Below are positions 9,829 to 17,232 of a DNA stretch of 24,072 nucleotides, one piece after another (positions within the stretch are counted from its first letter, which is position 1; each line of letters starts with the position of its first letter). The notes under the pieces are model-generated. The model ran no database searches and was not told the origin of the DNA. It saw only the letters and a program-made list of their open reading frames with translations. Origin of the DNA: Pseudomonadota bacterium (GTDB lineage Bacteria > Pseudomonadota > Gammaproteobacteria > Steroidobacterales > Steroidobacteraceae); contig JAJZLX010000451.1 in assembly GCA_021850555.1 (NCBI GenBank), forward strand, positions 1 to 24,072, in the 5' to 3' direction. The position numbers and the translations under genes are program-made.

Positions 9829-10580
9829 GCGAGCGGCTGGGCATCTGGCCGGTGCGAAGCCAGGGCGAGCCGCTGGCACGGCTGCTGGCGCAGCGGCTTG
9901 CAGGCGAGGCGCATCGGCCTTGGGAGCAACCCGAGCCTCGGCGAGAGCGGCTCCGCGAGCGATTCACGCACTACTCGCACTGGGTGCTGGTGATGGCGGC
10001 CGGGATCGCCATACGCTTTCTCGACGGACTTATCGAGGACAAGCGGCGCGACCCGGCCGTGGTGGTGATCGACGAGGCGGGCCGTTACGCCATCGCGCTC
10101 CTCGGCGGCCACGAGGCCGGCGCCAACGCGCTCGCCTACCGGGTCGCCAATGCAGTGGGGGCCGTTCCGGTGGTCACCACGGCGACCGAGGCGGCAAAGC
10201 CACTGGTGGCGGGTATCGGCTGCCGCAAAGGCGTCGGCGCGGAGCGGATCGAGCACGGTTTGTTGCATGCGTTGGCAGGGCGCTCCTTGAGCGACGTCCG
10301 CGAGCTTGCCACGATCGATCTGAAGGCCCGGGAGCCGGGACTGCTCGAGTTCTCGCGCGCGCACGGCATCCCGCTGCGCATCGTTGCGCGCGAGCAGATC
10401 TCGGCGCGATCCTGGTGCAGCACGCCCTCGGACTGGGTCCGCCGCAGCGTGGGGGTGGAGGGTGTCTGTGAGCCGTGCGCGCTCATCGCCTCTCCCCGCG
10501 GCAGGCTGGTCGTGCCGAAGACCTGCCTCCAGGGCGTGGCGGTCGCAGTGGTCGCGGATGCGCCATGGGGAGCATCATGA
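9825..10580 (+). CDS. cbiG: Cobalt-precorrin-5A hydrolase (CbiG), compact form
   Basis: A 251-residue CbiG, which opens the delta-lactone of cobalt-precorrin-5A and releases acetaldehyde. It is a marker of the early-cobalt pathway. The N-terminal domain has LVMAAGIAIR (55-64) and GGHEAGAN (94-101). The C-terminal domain starts at about residue 126 with LVAGIGCRKG and ends with RLVVPKTCLQGVAVAV. The two domains are joined almost directly (TTATEAAKPLVAGIG), so the middle segment found in longer CbiG proteins is essentially missing. The protein is thus shorter than the roughly 330-360 residues seen in many relatives. The start overlaps the cbiF stop as ATGA. Confidence 0.9.
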   Translation: MSERLGIWPVRSQGEPLARLLAQRLAGEAHRPWEQPEPRRERLRERFTHYSHWVLVMAAGIAIRFLDGLIEDKRRDPAVVVIDEAGRYAIALLGGHEAGANALAYRVANAVGAVPVVTTATEAAKPLVAGIGCRKGVGAERIEHGLLHALAGRSLSDVRELATIDLKAREPGLLEFSRAHGIPLRIVAREQISARSWCSTPSDWVRRSVGVEGVCEPCALIASPRGRLVVPKTCLQGVAVAVVADAPWGAS

Positions 10581-12163
10581 GTCAGGGCAACGGCCGTGGG
10601 GTCCTCAACCTCGTCTCCGTCGGGCCGGGCCTTCCCGAGTTCATCCTGCCGCGGGCGGCGCAGGCGTTGCGCGAGAGCGAGGTGATCGTCGGCTACGAGC
10701 TGTATCTGAAATGGATCCAACCCTGGATCGGCGGCAAGGAAATCCACTCCCCGCCCCTTACCCGGGAGCGCGAGCGCGCCCGGCTCGCCATCGAGGCGGC
10801 GCGCCTCGGCCGGCGTGTGGCGCTCGTGTCAAGCGGTGACATCGGCGTGTATGCCATGGCATCTCTCGCCTTCGAGGAGATGCGCGAGGATGATACGTTC
10901 GAGGTTGCCGTCATCCCGGGCGTAACGGCGGCCAATGCTTGCGCAGCGCTCCTCGGCGCGCCCCTTTCGCACGATTTCGCAACCTTGAGCCTCTCGGACC
11001 TCATGTGCCCGTGGGAGTGGATCGAGCAGCGTGCCCGCCACATCGGCGCCGCCGATCTGGCGTGCGTCCTCTACAACGTGCAGAGCCAGGCCCGATCTGA
11101 CGGGGTCTATCGCGTGCTCGCGATCCTGCAGGAGCACAAATCTCCCGACACTCTGTGCGGTGTGGTGCGAAATGCCTACCGTCCCGGGGGCAGCGCGAGC
11201 GTGCACCGGCTGGGCGAGCTGCCGGCGCTGACATTCGACATGCTGACTACGATCGTGATCGGCAACCGGTTCACGCGGCGCAGGCGTGAGTGGATCTACA
11301 CGCCGCGCGGCTACCACGATTGGACCGAGGCAGCGGTGCCCGCCTCACCGGCGCTGCCTTCGCGGGCCATCTGGGTGTTCTCCGGAACCCGGGACGGCAA
11401 CGAGCTGGCGCGGCGACTGGCGGCCGAGGGCCACCCGGTGGTCGTCTCGACGGCGAGCGGCTATGGCGCAGAGGTTGCACGCATGAGCTGTCAGGGTGTG
11501 GCCGTGTGCTCGGGGCGGCAGGGCATGGAGCCGCGGCGGCAGGCGCTCGAGCGCGGCGGGGCCCGGTTGATCCTCGATGCCACCCACCCGTACGCGGCGC
11601 AGATCTCCAGGCAGCTCATCGATCTGGCCCGGCAGCTCGCCATCCCTTACCTGCGCCTGGAGCGACCAAGCCTGCTCGATCCGCGCAACGCGATCGTCTG
11701 CGACGATGCGGCCGATGCGGCCCGACGGGCGGTCGGAATCGGCCGGCGGATTTTCCTCGCCACGGGCTCGAAGGACCTCGAGACCTTCGTGCGCACCCCG
11801 GGCGCAGAGCGGTGCGATTGGTTCGTGCGCCTGACGCCCGATCCCGAGCGTCTCTCGAGAGCCATCGCCCTCGGCATTGCGCGCGAGCGCATCCTCGCGA
11901 TGCAGGGACCGTTTCCCGCCGAGCTCAACCGGGCGCTGTGGCGCTCGCAGCGCATCGAGTGCGTCGTCACCAAGGATTCAGGGGACACGGGCGGGTATGG
12001 CGAGAAGCAAAGCGTCGCGGCCGAGCTCGGCATTGCGCTGTTGGTGATCCGGCGGCCGCATGTCGACTATCCTTGCCAGGTCGCCGGTGTGGAGGAGGCC
12101 GCGCGGGCGGCGGCCGCTCTGTTGAGCGCCCCCAGGGCGCGCGCCGACGAGGGAGTGTCATGA
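10577..12163 (+). CDS. cbiH-cbiJ: CbiH-CbiJ fusion: precorrin-3B C17-methyltransferase / cobalt-precorrin-6A reductase
   Basis: A 528-residue bifunctional enzyme. Residues 1 to about 245 are CbiH/CobJ, the C17-methyltransferase that drives ring contraction. They show VGPGLPE (15-21), SSGDIGVYAMA (85-95), IPGVTAANACAALLGAPL and the CbiH block DFATLSLSDLMCPWE. A short Pro/Ala-rich linker (about 245-264) leads to CbiJ/CobK, the NAD(P)H-dependent reductase. That part shows FSGTRDGNELA (268-278), DATHPYAAQIS (334-344), QGPFPAELN and TKDSGDTGGYGEK (465-477). I chose the ATG at 10577 because it overlaps the cbiG stop like the other junctions. An in-frame ATG at 10565 is possible. The two steps are not consecutive in the pathway. 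Confidence 0.93.
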   Translation: MSQGNGRGVLNLVSVGPGLPEFILPRAAQALRESEVIVGYELYLKWIQPWIGGKEIHSPPLTRERERARLAIEAARLGRRVALVSSGDIGVYAMASLAFEEMREDDTFEVAVIPGVTAANACAALLGAPLSHDFATLSLSDLMCPWEWIEQRARHIGAADLACVLYNVQSQARSDGVYRVLAILQEHKSPDTLCGVVRNAYRPGGSASVHRLGELPALTFDMLTTIVIGNRFTRRRREWIYTPRGYHDWTEAAVPASPALPSRAIWVFSGTRDGNELARRLAAEGHPVVVSTASGYGAEVARMSCQGVAVCSGRQGMEPRRQALERGGARLILDATHPYAAQISRQLIDLARQLAIPYLRLERPSLLDPRNAIVCDDAADAARRAVGIGRRIFLATGSKDLETFVRTPGAERCDWFVRLTPDPERLSRAIALGIARERILAMQGPFPAELNRALWRSQRIECVVTKDSGDTGGYGEKQSVAAELGIALLVIRRPHVDYPCQVAGVEEAARAAAALLSAPRARADEGVS

Positions 12164-13317
12164 ACGGGCGTATTCCGGTCACGGTGGTGAGCGGCTTTCT
12201 CGGCTCCGGCAAGACGACGTTGCTGTGCGACCTGCTCGGCCAGCGGCGGGATCTGCGTCTGGCGGTATTGATCAACGAGCTCGGTGAGGTGTCGATAGAC
12301 GGCACGCTGGCTCGCGCCGGCGCGCTGCGCTGCGAAGGGCCGCCGGGCGGCGGGGGCGATTCGCAGCAGGTCGAGATCGTGGACTTCGCGCAAGGACTCA
12401 TCGCCTATGCGGACGATGCGAAGTTCGTGCCGACCCTGTCGGAGCTGGCCCGCCGCCGGGGCCGTATCGATCACTTGCTCATCGAGACGTCGGGGGTGGC
12501 ATTGCCCACGGCGGTCATGACGCGCCTGCAGGAACCGGAGCTGTCCGGCGACTTCGTGCTGGATGCCGCCCTGACGGTGGTGGATGTTCCCCTGCTGCTG
12601 TCCGGCGAGCTCGAGCCGGCCGATCGAGCCGGCGCGGTGGCGAAGGCCGTGGGGACGCTGTTCGAGCGGCAGCTCGAGCAGGCGGACGTGGTGGTGCTCA
12701 ACAAGATCGACGGTCTCGGCGAGGAGCAGTTGCTCGACGCCGAGGAACGGATCCGCAAGAGAGCGCCGGGCGTGCGATTCATCGAGCTGGCACACGATGC
12801 CCGGCTCGATGCGCGGGTGGCGCTCGGCCTTAACCTGCATCAGCCCGGAAAGACGCTCCTCAGCCGGGCTGCCGCGGCGCCTCCGGTCCCTCTTGCGGGC
12901 ACCGAATGGCAGCCGCTCGCCGATCACGGCCGGGTGGACGGCCACAGCCACTCGGGCCTGAGCGCCCACGCGCACGGGCTGAGCACCCACACTCACTTCC
13001 ACGAGCAGGATCCGGGCTGGCTCTCCTTTGTGCTGCGCAGCGGCGAGGCGCAGGACGTGCCCCGGCTCCGGGAGGCCATCGTGCACACGGCCTCGGGCGA
13101 GCCGCTGCTGCGCTGCAAGGGGTTTGTCACGGATGAGACGGGCGCACCGGTGCTGCTGCAAGCGGTGCGGACTCGTGTCGTTTCCGGCAGGGCATCGGGC
13201 GGCGAGGCGTTGCCGGGCCCGGCCCGCGCGGGCGAGCTCGTGTTCATCGGCTATCACTTGAATCGCGCGCGGGTGGCGTCCATCCTGACCCGCGCGACGG
13301 GCACGCTCTGGCGCTGA
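12160..13317 (+). CDS. cobW: CobW-type COG0523 GTPase with His-rich loop, lacking the CxCC motif
   Basis: A 385-residue G3E GTPase of the CobW/COG0523 family, thought to deliver metal (here cobalt) to the chelatase. Walker A is GFLGSGKTT at residues 12-20, the switch I region reads INELGEVSID, the Walker B-like ETSG motif is present, and the guanine-specificity motif is NKID. A histidine-rich loop at 255-284 contains eight histidines (256, 262, 264, 270, 272, 277, 279, 281), and the C-terminal domain follows. The hallmark G-C-x-C-C motif is absent: residues 79-83 read GLIAY at the aligned position, just before ADDAKFVPTL, which matches the usual ADDFLPTL. The start overlaps the cbiHJ stop. 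Family membership is certain. The B12 role comes from context. Confidence 0.9.
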   Translation: MNGRIPVTVVSGFLGSGKTTLLCDLLGQRRDLRLAVLINELGEVSIDGTLARAGALRCEGPPGGGGDSQQVEIVDFAQGLIAYADDAKFVPTLSELARRRGRIDHLLIETSGVALPTAVMTRLQEPELSGDFVLDAALTVVDVPLLLSGELEPADRAGAVAKAVGTLFERQLEQADVVVLNKIDGLGEEQLLDAEERIRKRAPGVRFIELAHDARLDARVALGLNLHQPGKTLLSRAAAAPPVPLAGTEWQPLADHGRVDGHSHSGLSAHAHGLSTHTHFHEQDPGWLSFVLRSGEAQDVPRLREAIVHTASGEPLLRCKGFVTDETGAPVLLQAVRTRVVSGRASGGEALPGPARAGELVFIGYHLNRARVASILTRATGTLWR

Positions 13318-13336
13318 CCATCGGAGGCTTGCGACG

Positions 13337-13939
13337 ATGAAGACCGACCCGGATTCCCACAAGCGCATGACTCAGCGGCACAAGGAGGGTTTCGAGCGCA
13401 AGAAGGCCGCGGCTACCAAGGAAAAGGGCCTGCTCATCGTCAACACCGGCACGGGCAAGGGCAAGTCGACCGCGGCGTTCGGCATGGGGCTGCGCGTGCT
13501 CGGCCACGGCATGAAGCTCGGGGTGGTGCAATTCATCAAGGGCGCTCTGGAGAGCGCCGAGCGGCGCTTCCTGTCGGCCCATCCGAGCTGCGAGTTCCAT
13601 GTCGTCGGCGAAGGCTACACCTGGAACACCCAGGACCGCGCGGCCGATATCCGCACGGCGCGCAGGGGTTGGGCGGAGGCGGTGCGCATGATCGGCGACC
13701 CCTCCTTCGGGATGGTGATTCTCGATGAGCTCAACATCGTACTCAAGTATCAGTATCTCGATCTCGAGGAGGTGCTCGAAGTGTTGCGAGGCCGCCGCGC
13801 AATGCTGCATGTGGTGGTAACGGGACGCCATGCGCCGCAGCCGCTCCTCGATCTGGCGGATCTGGTGAGCGAGATCCGCCCCGTGAAACATCCCTACCAG
13901 GAGCAGGGCATCAAGGCGCAGGCGGGCGTGGAATTCTAG
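13337..13939 (+). CDS. cobO: Cob(I)yrinic acid a,c-diamide adenosyltransferase (CobO/BtuR)
   Basis: A 200-residue CobO/BtuR/CobA-type adenosyltransferase that moves the 5'-deoxyadenosyl group from ATP to Co(I) corrinoid. The P-loop GTGKGKST is at residues 38-45, and GEGYTWNTQD and VILDELNIVLKYQYLDLEEV are family blocks. The N-terminal 25 residues are Lys/Arg-rich (HKRMTQRHKEGFERKKAA), as is common in this family. The ATG has a clear ribosome site, GGAGG at 13323-13327, 9 bases upstream. It lies 19 bases past the cobW stop, so this gene is not translationally coupled like most of the operon. Confidence 0.95.
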   Translation: MKTDPDSHKRMTQRHKEGFERKKAAATKEKGLLIVNTGTGKGKSTAAFGMGLRVLGHGMKLGVVQFIKGALESAERRFLSAHPSCEFHVVGEGYTWNTQDRAADIRTARRGWAEAVRMIGDPSFGMVILDELNIVLKYQYLDLEEVLEVLRGRRAMLHVVVTGRHAPQPLLDLADLVSEIRPVKHPYQEQGIKAQAGVEF

Positions 13940-13942
13940 TGT

Positions 13943-13989
13943 GAAGCCCGGGACCTCATTTCCTGTGCTCGTCCCATCCCGTGGGCTTC
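13943..13989 (+). repeat. Intergenic inverted repeat (two-part stem) between cobO and cbiA
   Basis: The 104-base gap after cobO can fold into a hairpin. The outer stem is GAAGCCC (13943-13949) with GGGCTTC (13983-13989). The inner stem is GGGAC (13950-13954) with GTCCC (13971-13975), with a 16-base loop. Seven unpaired bases (13976-13982) sit on the 3' side. It is followed by GC-rich sequence with no T-tract, so it does not look like an intrinsic terminator. It could be an RNA processing or stability element. No B12-box was seen. Confidence 0.45.
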
Positions 13990-14043
13990 GCGCCCGTTGC
14001 GCTTCGCGCCTTGCGGTCAGCCTGCGGCCGATGGGCACCTGAC

Positions 14044-15336
14044 ATGCAAAGCAGACGCTGCCCGGCCCTGCTCACCAGTGCGCCGGCGTCCGGTCAGGGC
14101 AAGACCACGGTGACCGCCGCGCTCGCGCGCCATCATGCCTCGCAGGGACGCCGGGTGCGGGTCTTCAAAACCGGCCCCGATTTTCTCGATCCCATGATCC
14201 TCGAGCGCGCGAGCGGTCAGCCCGTCTATCAGCTCGATCTGTGGATGGGCGGGGAGGCGCATTGCCGGCAGCTGCTGTACGAAGCCGCCGGCGCGGCCGA
14301 CCTCATCCTGGTCGAGGGGGTGATGGGACTGCATGACGGGAGGCCGAGCAGCGCCGATCTTGCGCGCCTGTTCGGCATCCCCGTGGCCGCGATCATCGAC
14401 GCGCAGGCCATGGCCCAGACTTTCGGCGCGCTCGCGTATGGCCTGAAGCATTACGCCGGTGACCTTCCCTTCCACGGGGTCCTCGCCAACCGCGTGGCGA
14501 GCGCCCGGCACGCGCAGCTGCTGCGCGAGGGGACGCCGGTCGACCTGCCGTTCCTCGGCAACCTGCCGCGGGATGAGCGTTGCGAGCTGCCGGACCGCCA
14601 CCTCGGGCTGGTGCAGGCGCAGGAAATCGAGGATCTCGATCAACGCCTGCGGCGTGCGGGCGCGCTGATCGCCGACACGGGCCTCGCCACGCTGCCGGAG
14701 GATGTCGAGTTCTTAGCGGCGCAGGGGCCACCTTTGCCACGGTGGCTCGAGGGATTGCGCATCGGCATCGCCCGCGACGTGGCGTTTTCCTTTCTTTACC
14801 GGGCCAATCTCGACCTGCTGCGCTCGATGGGCGCCGAGCTCGTTTTTTTCTCGCCCCTCGCCGATGCCAGCCTGCCGTCCGTGGACAGCGTGTACCTGCC
14901 CGGCGGCTATCCGGAGCTGCACCTGGCGGCGCTCAGCGCCAACCGCGCCTTGGCCGGCTCGCTGCTGCGGCATGTGCAGGCGGGCAAGCCCCTCTATGCC
15001 GAGTGCGGCGGCATGCTGTACCTCTTGGAATCGGTGACCGATCTGCAGGGCCGGCGCGAGATCATGACCGGCCTCCTGCCGGGCGATGCGCTCCTGCACA
15101 CTCGCCTCAAAGGACTCGGCTACCAGTGCGCACCGATGCCCGGCGGGATCCTGCGCGGGCACACCTTCCATCACTCGAGCATCCAGACCGCGCTGAAGCC
15201 CGCGGCGCTCGCCGAGCGGCGCGAGGATGGCTCGGCGGGCGAGGCGATCTATACTCGAGGAAAGCTCCTCGCCAGCTACTTCCATGCCTATTTCCCATCC
15301 AACCCGCACGCCGCCGCGCAGCTGTTCATCCCATGA
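14044..15336 (+). CDS. cbiA: Cobyrinic acid a,c-diamide synthase (CbiA/CobB)
   Basis: A 430-residue glutamine-dependent amidotransferase that converts the a and c carboxylates of the corrin ring to amides using ATP and glutamine. The N-terminal synthetase half has the P-loop SAPASGQGKTT (residues 12-22), FKTGPDFLDP and EGVMGLHDG. The C-terminal class I glutaminase-like half has the nucleophile C321 in YAECGGMLYL, with PGGYPELHL before it and SYFHAYFPSNP near the end. I chose the ATG at 14044 because the protein begins just before the P-loop, as in the family. A GTG at 13981 would add 21 poorly matching residues and invade the intergenic hairpin. Whether the substrate is cobyrinate or hydrogenobyrinate depends on the route; the Cbi name is used since CbiD and CbiG are present. 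Confidence 0.94.
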   Translation: MQSRRCPALLTSAPASGQGKTTVTAALARHHASQGRRVRVFKTGPDFLDPMILERASGQPVYQLDLWMGGEAHCRQLLYEAAGAADLILVEGVMGLHDGRPSSADLARLFGIPVAAIIDAQAMAQTFGALAYGLKHYAGDLPFHGVLANRVASARHAQLLREGTPVDLPFLGNLPRDERCELPDRHLGLVQAQEIEDLDQRLRRAGALIADTGLATLPEDVEFLAAQGPPLPRWLEGLRIGIARDVAFSFLYRANLDLLRSMGAELVFFSPLADASLPSVDSVYLPGGYPELHLAALSANRALAGSLLRHVQAGKPLYAECGGMLYLLESVTDLQGRREIMTGLLPGDALLHTRLKGLGYQCAPMPGGILRGHTFHHSSIQTALKPAALAERREDGSAGEAIYTRGKLLASYFHAYFPSNPHAAAQLFIP

Positions 15337-16010
15337 CAGAATCCAAGCATCATTACGATGAGCGCTCCATCGAGGCCGTGTACCGGGTCATCTATGAGCG
15401 GCGGGACATGCGCCATTTCCTGCCGTTGCCGGTTGAGCCGGCGATCCTGCGGCGTCTGCTCGATGCCGCGCACGCCGCCCCAAGCGTCGGCCTGAGCCAG
15501 CCCTGGCGCATCGTGCGCATCACGAGCGCCGAGCTGCGAGGGCATATCTACGACCTGGTGCAGCAGGAGCGGCAGCGCACCGCCGAGGCGCTCGATGAGC
15601 GGGGGGCGGAGTTTCTGCGATTGAAGGTGGAGGGCGTCAAGGAGTGCGGCGAGCTGCTCGTGGTGGGCGTGCGCGACGGCGGCGCGAAGGAGATCTTCGG
15701 CCGGCGCACGCTGCCGGAAACGGACGTGGCCTCGACCGCCTGCGCCATCCAGAACCTGTGGCTCGCGGCGCGTGCCGAGGGCCTGGGCCTCGGCTGGGTG
15801 TCATTGTTCGATCCGGGAGCGCTCGCCGACCTGTTGGGATTTCCCCGGGACGTGCGGCCCATCGCGGTCCTTTGCCTCGGGCATGTCGAGCAGTTCTACT
15901 CCGCGCCCATGCTGGCGCTGGAGCGCTGGCGCGAGCCCAGGCCTTTGTCGCAATTGATGTGCGAGAACCGTTGGCCGGCCGAGCCGCTGACGCCTCGCGA
16001 GCCGGAGTGA
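15333..16010 (+). CDS. bluB: 5,6-dimethylbenzimidazole synthase (BluB)
   Basis: A 225-residue BluB, the flavin-destructase of the nitroreductase fold that breaks down reduced FMN with O2 to give dimethylbenzimidazole, the lower ligand of B12. Visible marks are the phosphate-binding ERRDMRHFLPLPV (residues 22-34), the BluB-type APSVGLSQPWRIV, and GWVSLFDP with S157 at the place of the functionally important serine of the family. PEFVR-like general nitroreductase features are absent. The start overlaps the cbiA stop (ATGA), so it is part of the operon and probably its last gene. It implies that the organism meets oxygen. Confidence 0.94.
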   Translation: MTESKHHYDERSIEAVYRVIYERRDMRHFLPLPVEPAILRRLLDAAHAAPSVGLSQPWRIVRITSAELRGHIYDLVQQERQRTAEALDERGAEFLRLKVEGVKECGELLVVGVRDGGAKEIFGRRTLPETDVASTACAIQNLWLAARAEGLGLGWVSLFDPGALADLLGFPRDVRPIAVLCLGHVEQFYSAPMLALERWREPRPLSQLMCENRWPAEPLTPREPE

Positions 16011-16067
16011 CCTCGGTGTCGTCGGTGGTGCGTGGCAGGATGCATCCGGGATGAGGATAATCAATGG

Positions 16068-16679
16068 ATGAGCGCGACGATCCTCGGTCCGGATGGCAAG
16101 GCGCGGTGCCGCTGGTGTGGCACCGTGCCGGAGTTCGTGCCGTATCACGACAAGGAGTGGGGTTTCCCGGTCGCAGATGACCGCCGGCTGTTCGAGAAGT
16201 TGAGCCTCGAGGGGTTCCAGTCGGGGCTGAGCTGGCGGACCATCCTCGCCAAGCGCGAGAACTTCCGCGCCGCCTTTCATGGATTCGATTTCGAGCGCGT
16301 CGCGCGCTTCACCGTCCGCGACGTCGAGCGCCTCCTCAAGGACGCGGGCATCGTCCGCCACCGCGGCAAGATCGAGGCCGTAGTCAACAACGCACGCAGG
16401 GCGAAGGATCTCGTCAGGCGGGAGGGCTCGCTCGCGGCCTTCATCTGGCGGTACGAGCCCGGCCCGGAGTCGCTCGCGAAGCCTCAGACCGCATCCACTT
16501 CCGTCGAGTCGGTCGCCCTCTCGAAGGCGCTGAAGAAACTGGGCTGGCGGTTCGTGGGCCCGACCACGGTGTACGCCTTCATGCAGGCCATGGGACTGAT
16601 CAACGATCACGCCGAGGGCTGCCTGATCCGGGCGAAGGTCGAGCGCGCGCGCAGGCGGTTCAAGAGACCCGGCCGCTGA
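16068..16679 (+). CDS. tag: DNA-3-methyladenine glycosylase I (Tag)
   Basis: A 203-residue Tag glycosylase, which removes 3-methyladenine from alkylated DNA in base excision repair. The zinc-binding residues are visible with family spacing: C14 and H27 (CRWC...YHDKEWG) near the N terminus, and H181 and C185 (NDHAEGC) near the C terminus. LEGFQSGLSWRTILAKRENFRAAF is split across residues 44-67 and contains the conserved Glu and Trp of the base pocket. The ATG at 16068 has GAGG 11 bases upstream; the GTG at 16032 in frame is less likely. The 57-base gap from bluB and the unrelated function suggest a separate unit, though read-through is possible. Confidence 0.94.
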   Translation: MSATILGPDGKARCRWCGTVPEFVPYHDKEWGFPVADDRRLFEKLSLEGFQSGLSWRTILAKRENFRAAFHGFDFERVARFTVRDVERLLKDAGIVRHRGKIEAVVNNARRAKDLVRREGSLAAFIWRYEPGPESLAKPQTASTSVESVALSKALKKLGWRFVGPTTVYAFMQAMGLINDHAEGCLIRAKVERARRRFKRPGR

Positions 16680-16681
16680 AG

Positions 16682-16707
16682 CCGGGGCGAGCCCCGGGGC
16701 GCTTTCC
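16682..16707 (+). terminator. Possible intrinsic terminator after tag
   Basis: Right after the tag stop lies a GC-rich hairpin, CCGGGG (16682-16687), loop CGAG, CCCCGG (16692-16697). It is followed by GGGCGCTTTCC. The stem is strong but the T-tract is only three bases, so the call is weak. Confidence 0.35.
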
Positions 16708-16807
16708 GACCCCTTCGCCGTCCTCGGCAACCGGTCGGCTCCATCGGGCGTAAACGGCAACGACTCAGCTTACGTTGGCGTGGACTTCCGAGCCTTGACG
16801 GGGCAAT

Positions 16808-16858
16808 TTGCCTTCTGTATTTTACCAAGTGGTTAGATAACTGAATGGTTTAATATAG
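16808..16858 (+). promoter_or_regulatory. Promoter/operator region of the arsR-SRPBCC pair
   Basis: An AT-rich stretch breaks the local high GC. It holds a perfect inverted repeat ACCA-AG-TGGT (16824-16833) and a second imperfect copy, TAACTGAATGGTTTA (16838-16852). Their GGTT cores (from 16831 and 16847) are 16 bases apart, about one and a half helical turns. TTGCCT (16808-16813) could be a -35 box and TTAGAT (16833-16838) a -10 box with long spacing. Sites of the TAACCAnnTGGTTA type before ArsR genes fit autorepression. No clear ribosome site precedes the ATG at 16859. Confidence 0.55.
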
Positions 16859-17206
16859 ATGGATCCGCTCAGTAAGACCTTCCACGCGCTGGCCGACCCG
16901 ACACGGCGCGCGATTCTGGCCCGCCTTGCGCTCGGAGAGGCGTCGGTGGGCGAGCTGGCTCAACCGTTTGCCATGTCCCTGCCCGCCGTCTCGAAGCACC
17001 TGAAGGTGCTCGAGGGCGCCGGGCTCATCACTCGCGGCCGGGAGGCGCAGTTCCGGCCCGCGCGCATCGAGCCCAAGGCGCTGATGAGCATTGATGAGTG
17101 GATCGAGAGCTACCGCAGGCTCTGGGGCGAGCGGCTCGATCGGCTGGAGGAGTACCTGCGCGACATTCAAAGCGGCGAGGCCCCGGCCGGCAAGAGCGGC
17201 AAATGA
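16859..17206 (+). CDS. ArsR-family winged-helix transcriptional repressor
   Basis: A 115-residue ArsR/SmtB-type regulator. The N-terminal ALADPTRRAILARLALGEAS and the recognition region LPAVSKHLKVLEGAGLI (residues about 41-57) are typical, followed by a wing (TRGREAQFRPARI). No cysteine or histidine metal-binding motif is visible, so this is the non-metal subgroup that often sits next to SRPBCC genes. Its stop overlaps an in-frame ATG of the next gene as ATGA, and the two are almost certainly cotranscribed. The palindromic sites just upstream suggest that it represses its own promoter. The signal it senses cannot be told. Confidence 0.92.
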   Translation: MDPLSKTFHALADPTRRAILARLALGEASVGELAQPFAMSLPAVSKHLKVLEGAGLITRGREAQFRPARIEPKALMSIDEWIESYRRLWGERLDRLEEYLRDIQSGEAPAGKSGK

Positions 17207-17232
17207 ACCCAATCGGATTCCAGGAGATTCTC

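Noticed and set aside
12067..13368. A 433-codon minus-strand frame opposite cobW
   Set aside because: Shadow of the GC-rich plus-strand gene; no domain seen.
13940..14043. Cobalamin riboswitch within the operon
   Set aside because: No B12-box or the conserved core was found. If one exists it would be upstream of cobN, outside the window.
16741..16800. Weak inverted repeat CGTAA...TTACG upstream of arsR
   Set aside because: Arms of only 5 bases with a 16-base gap; expected by chance.
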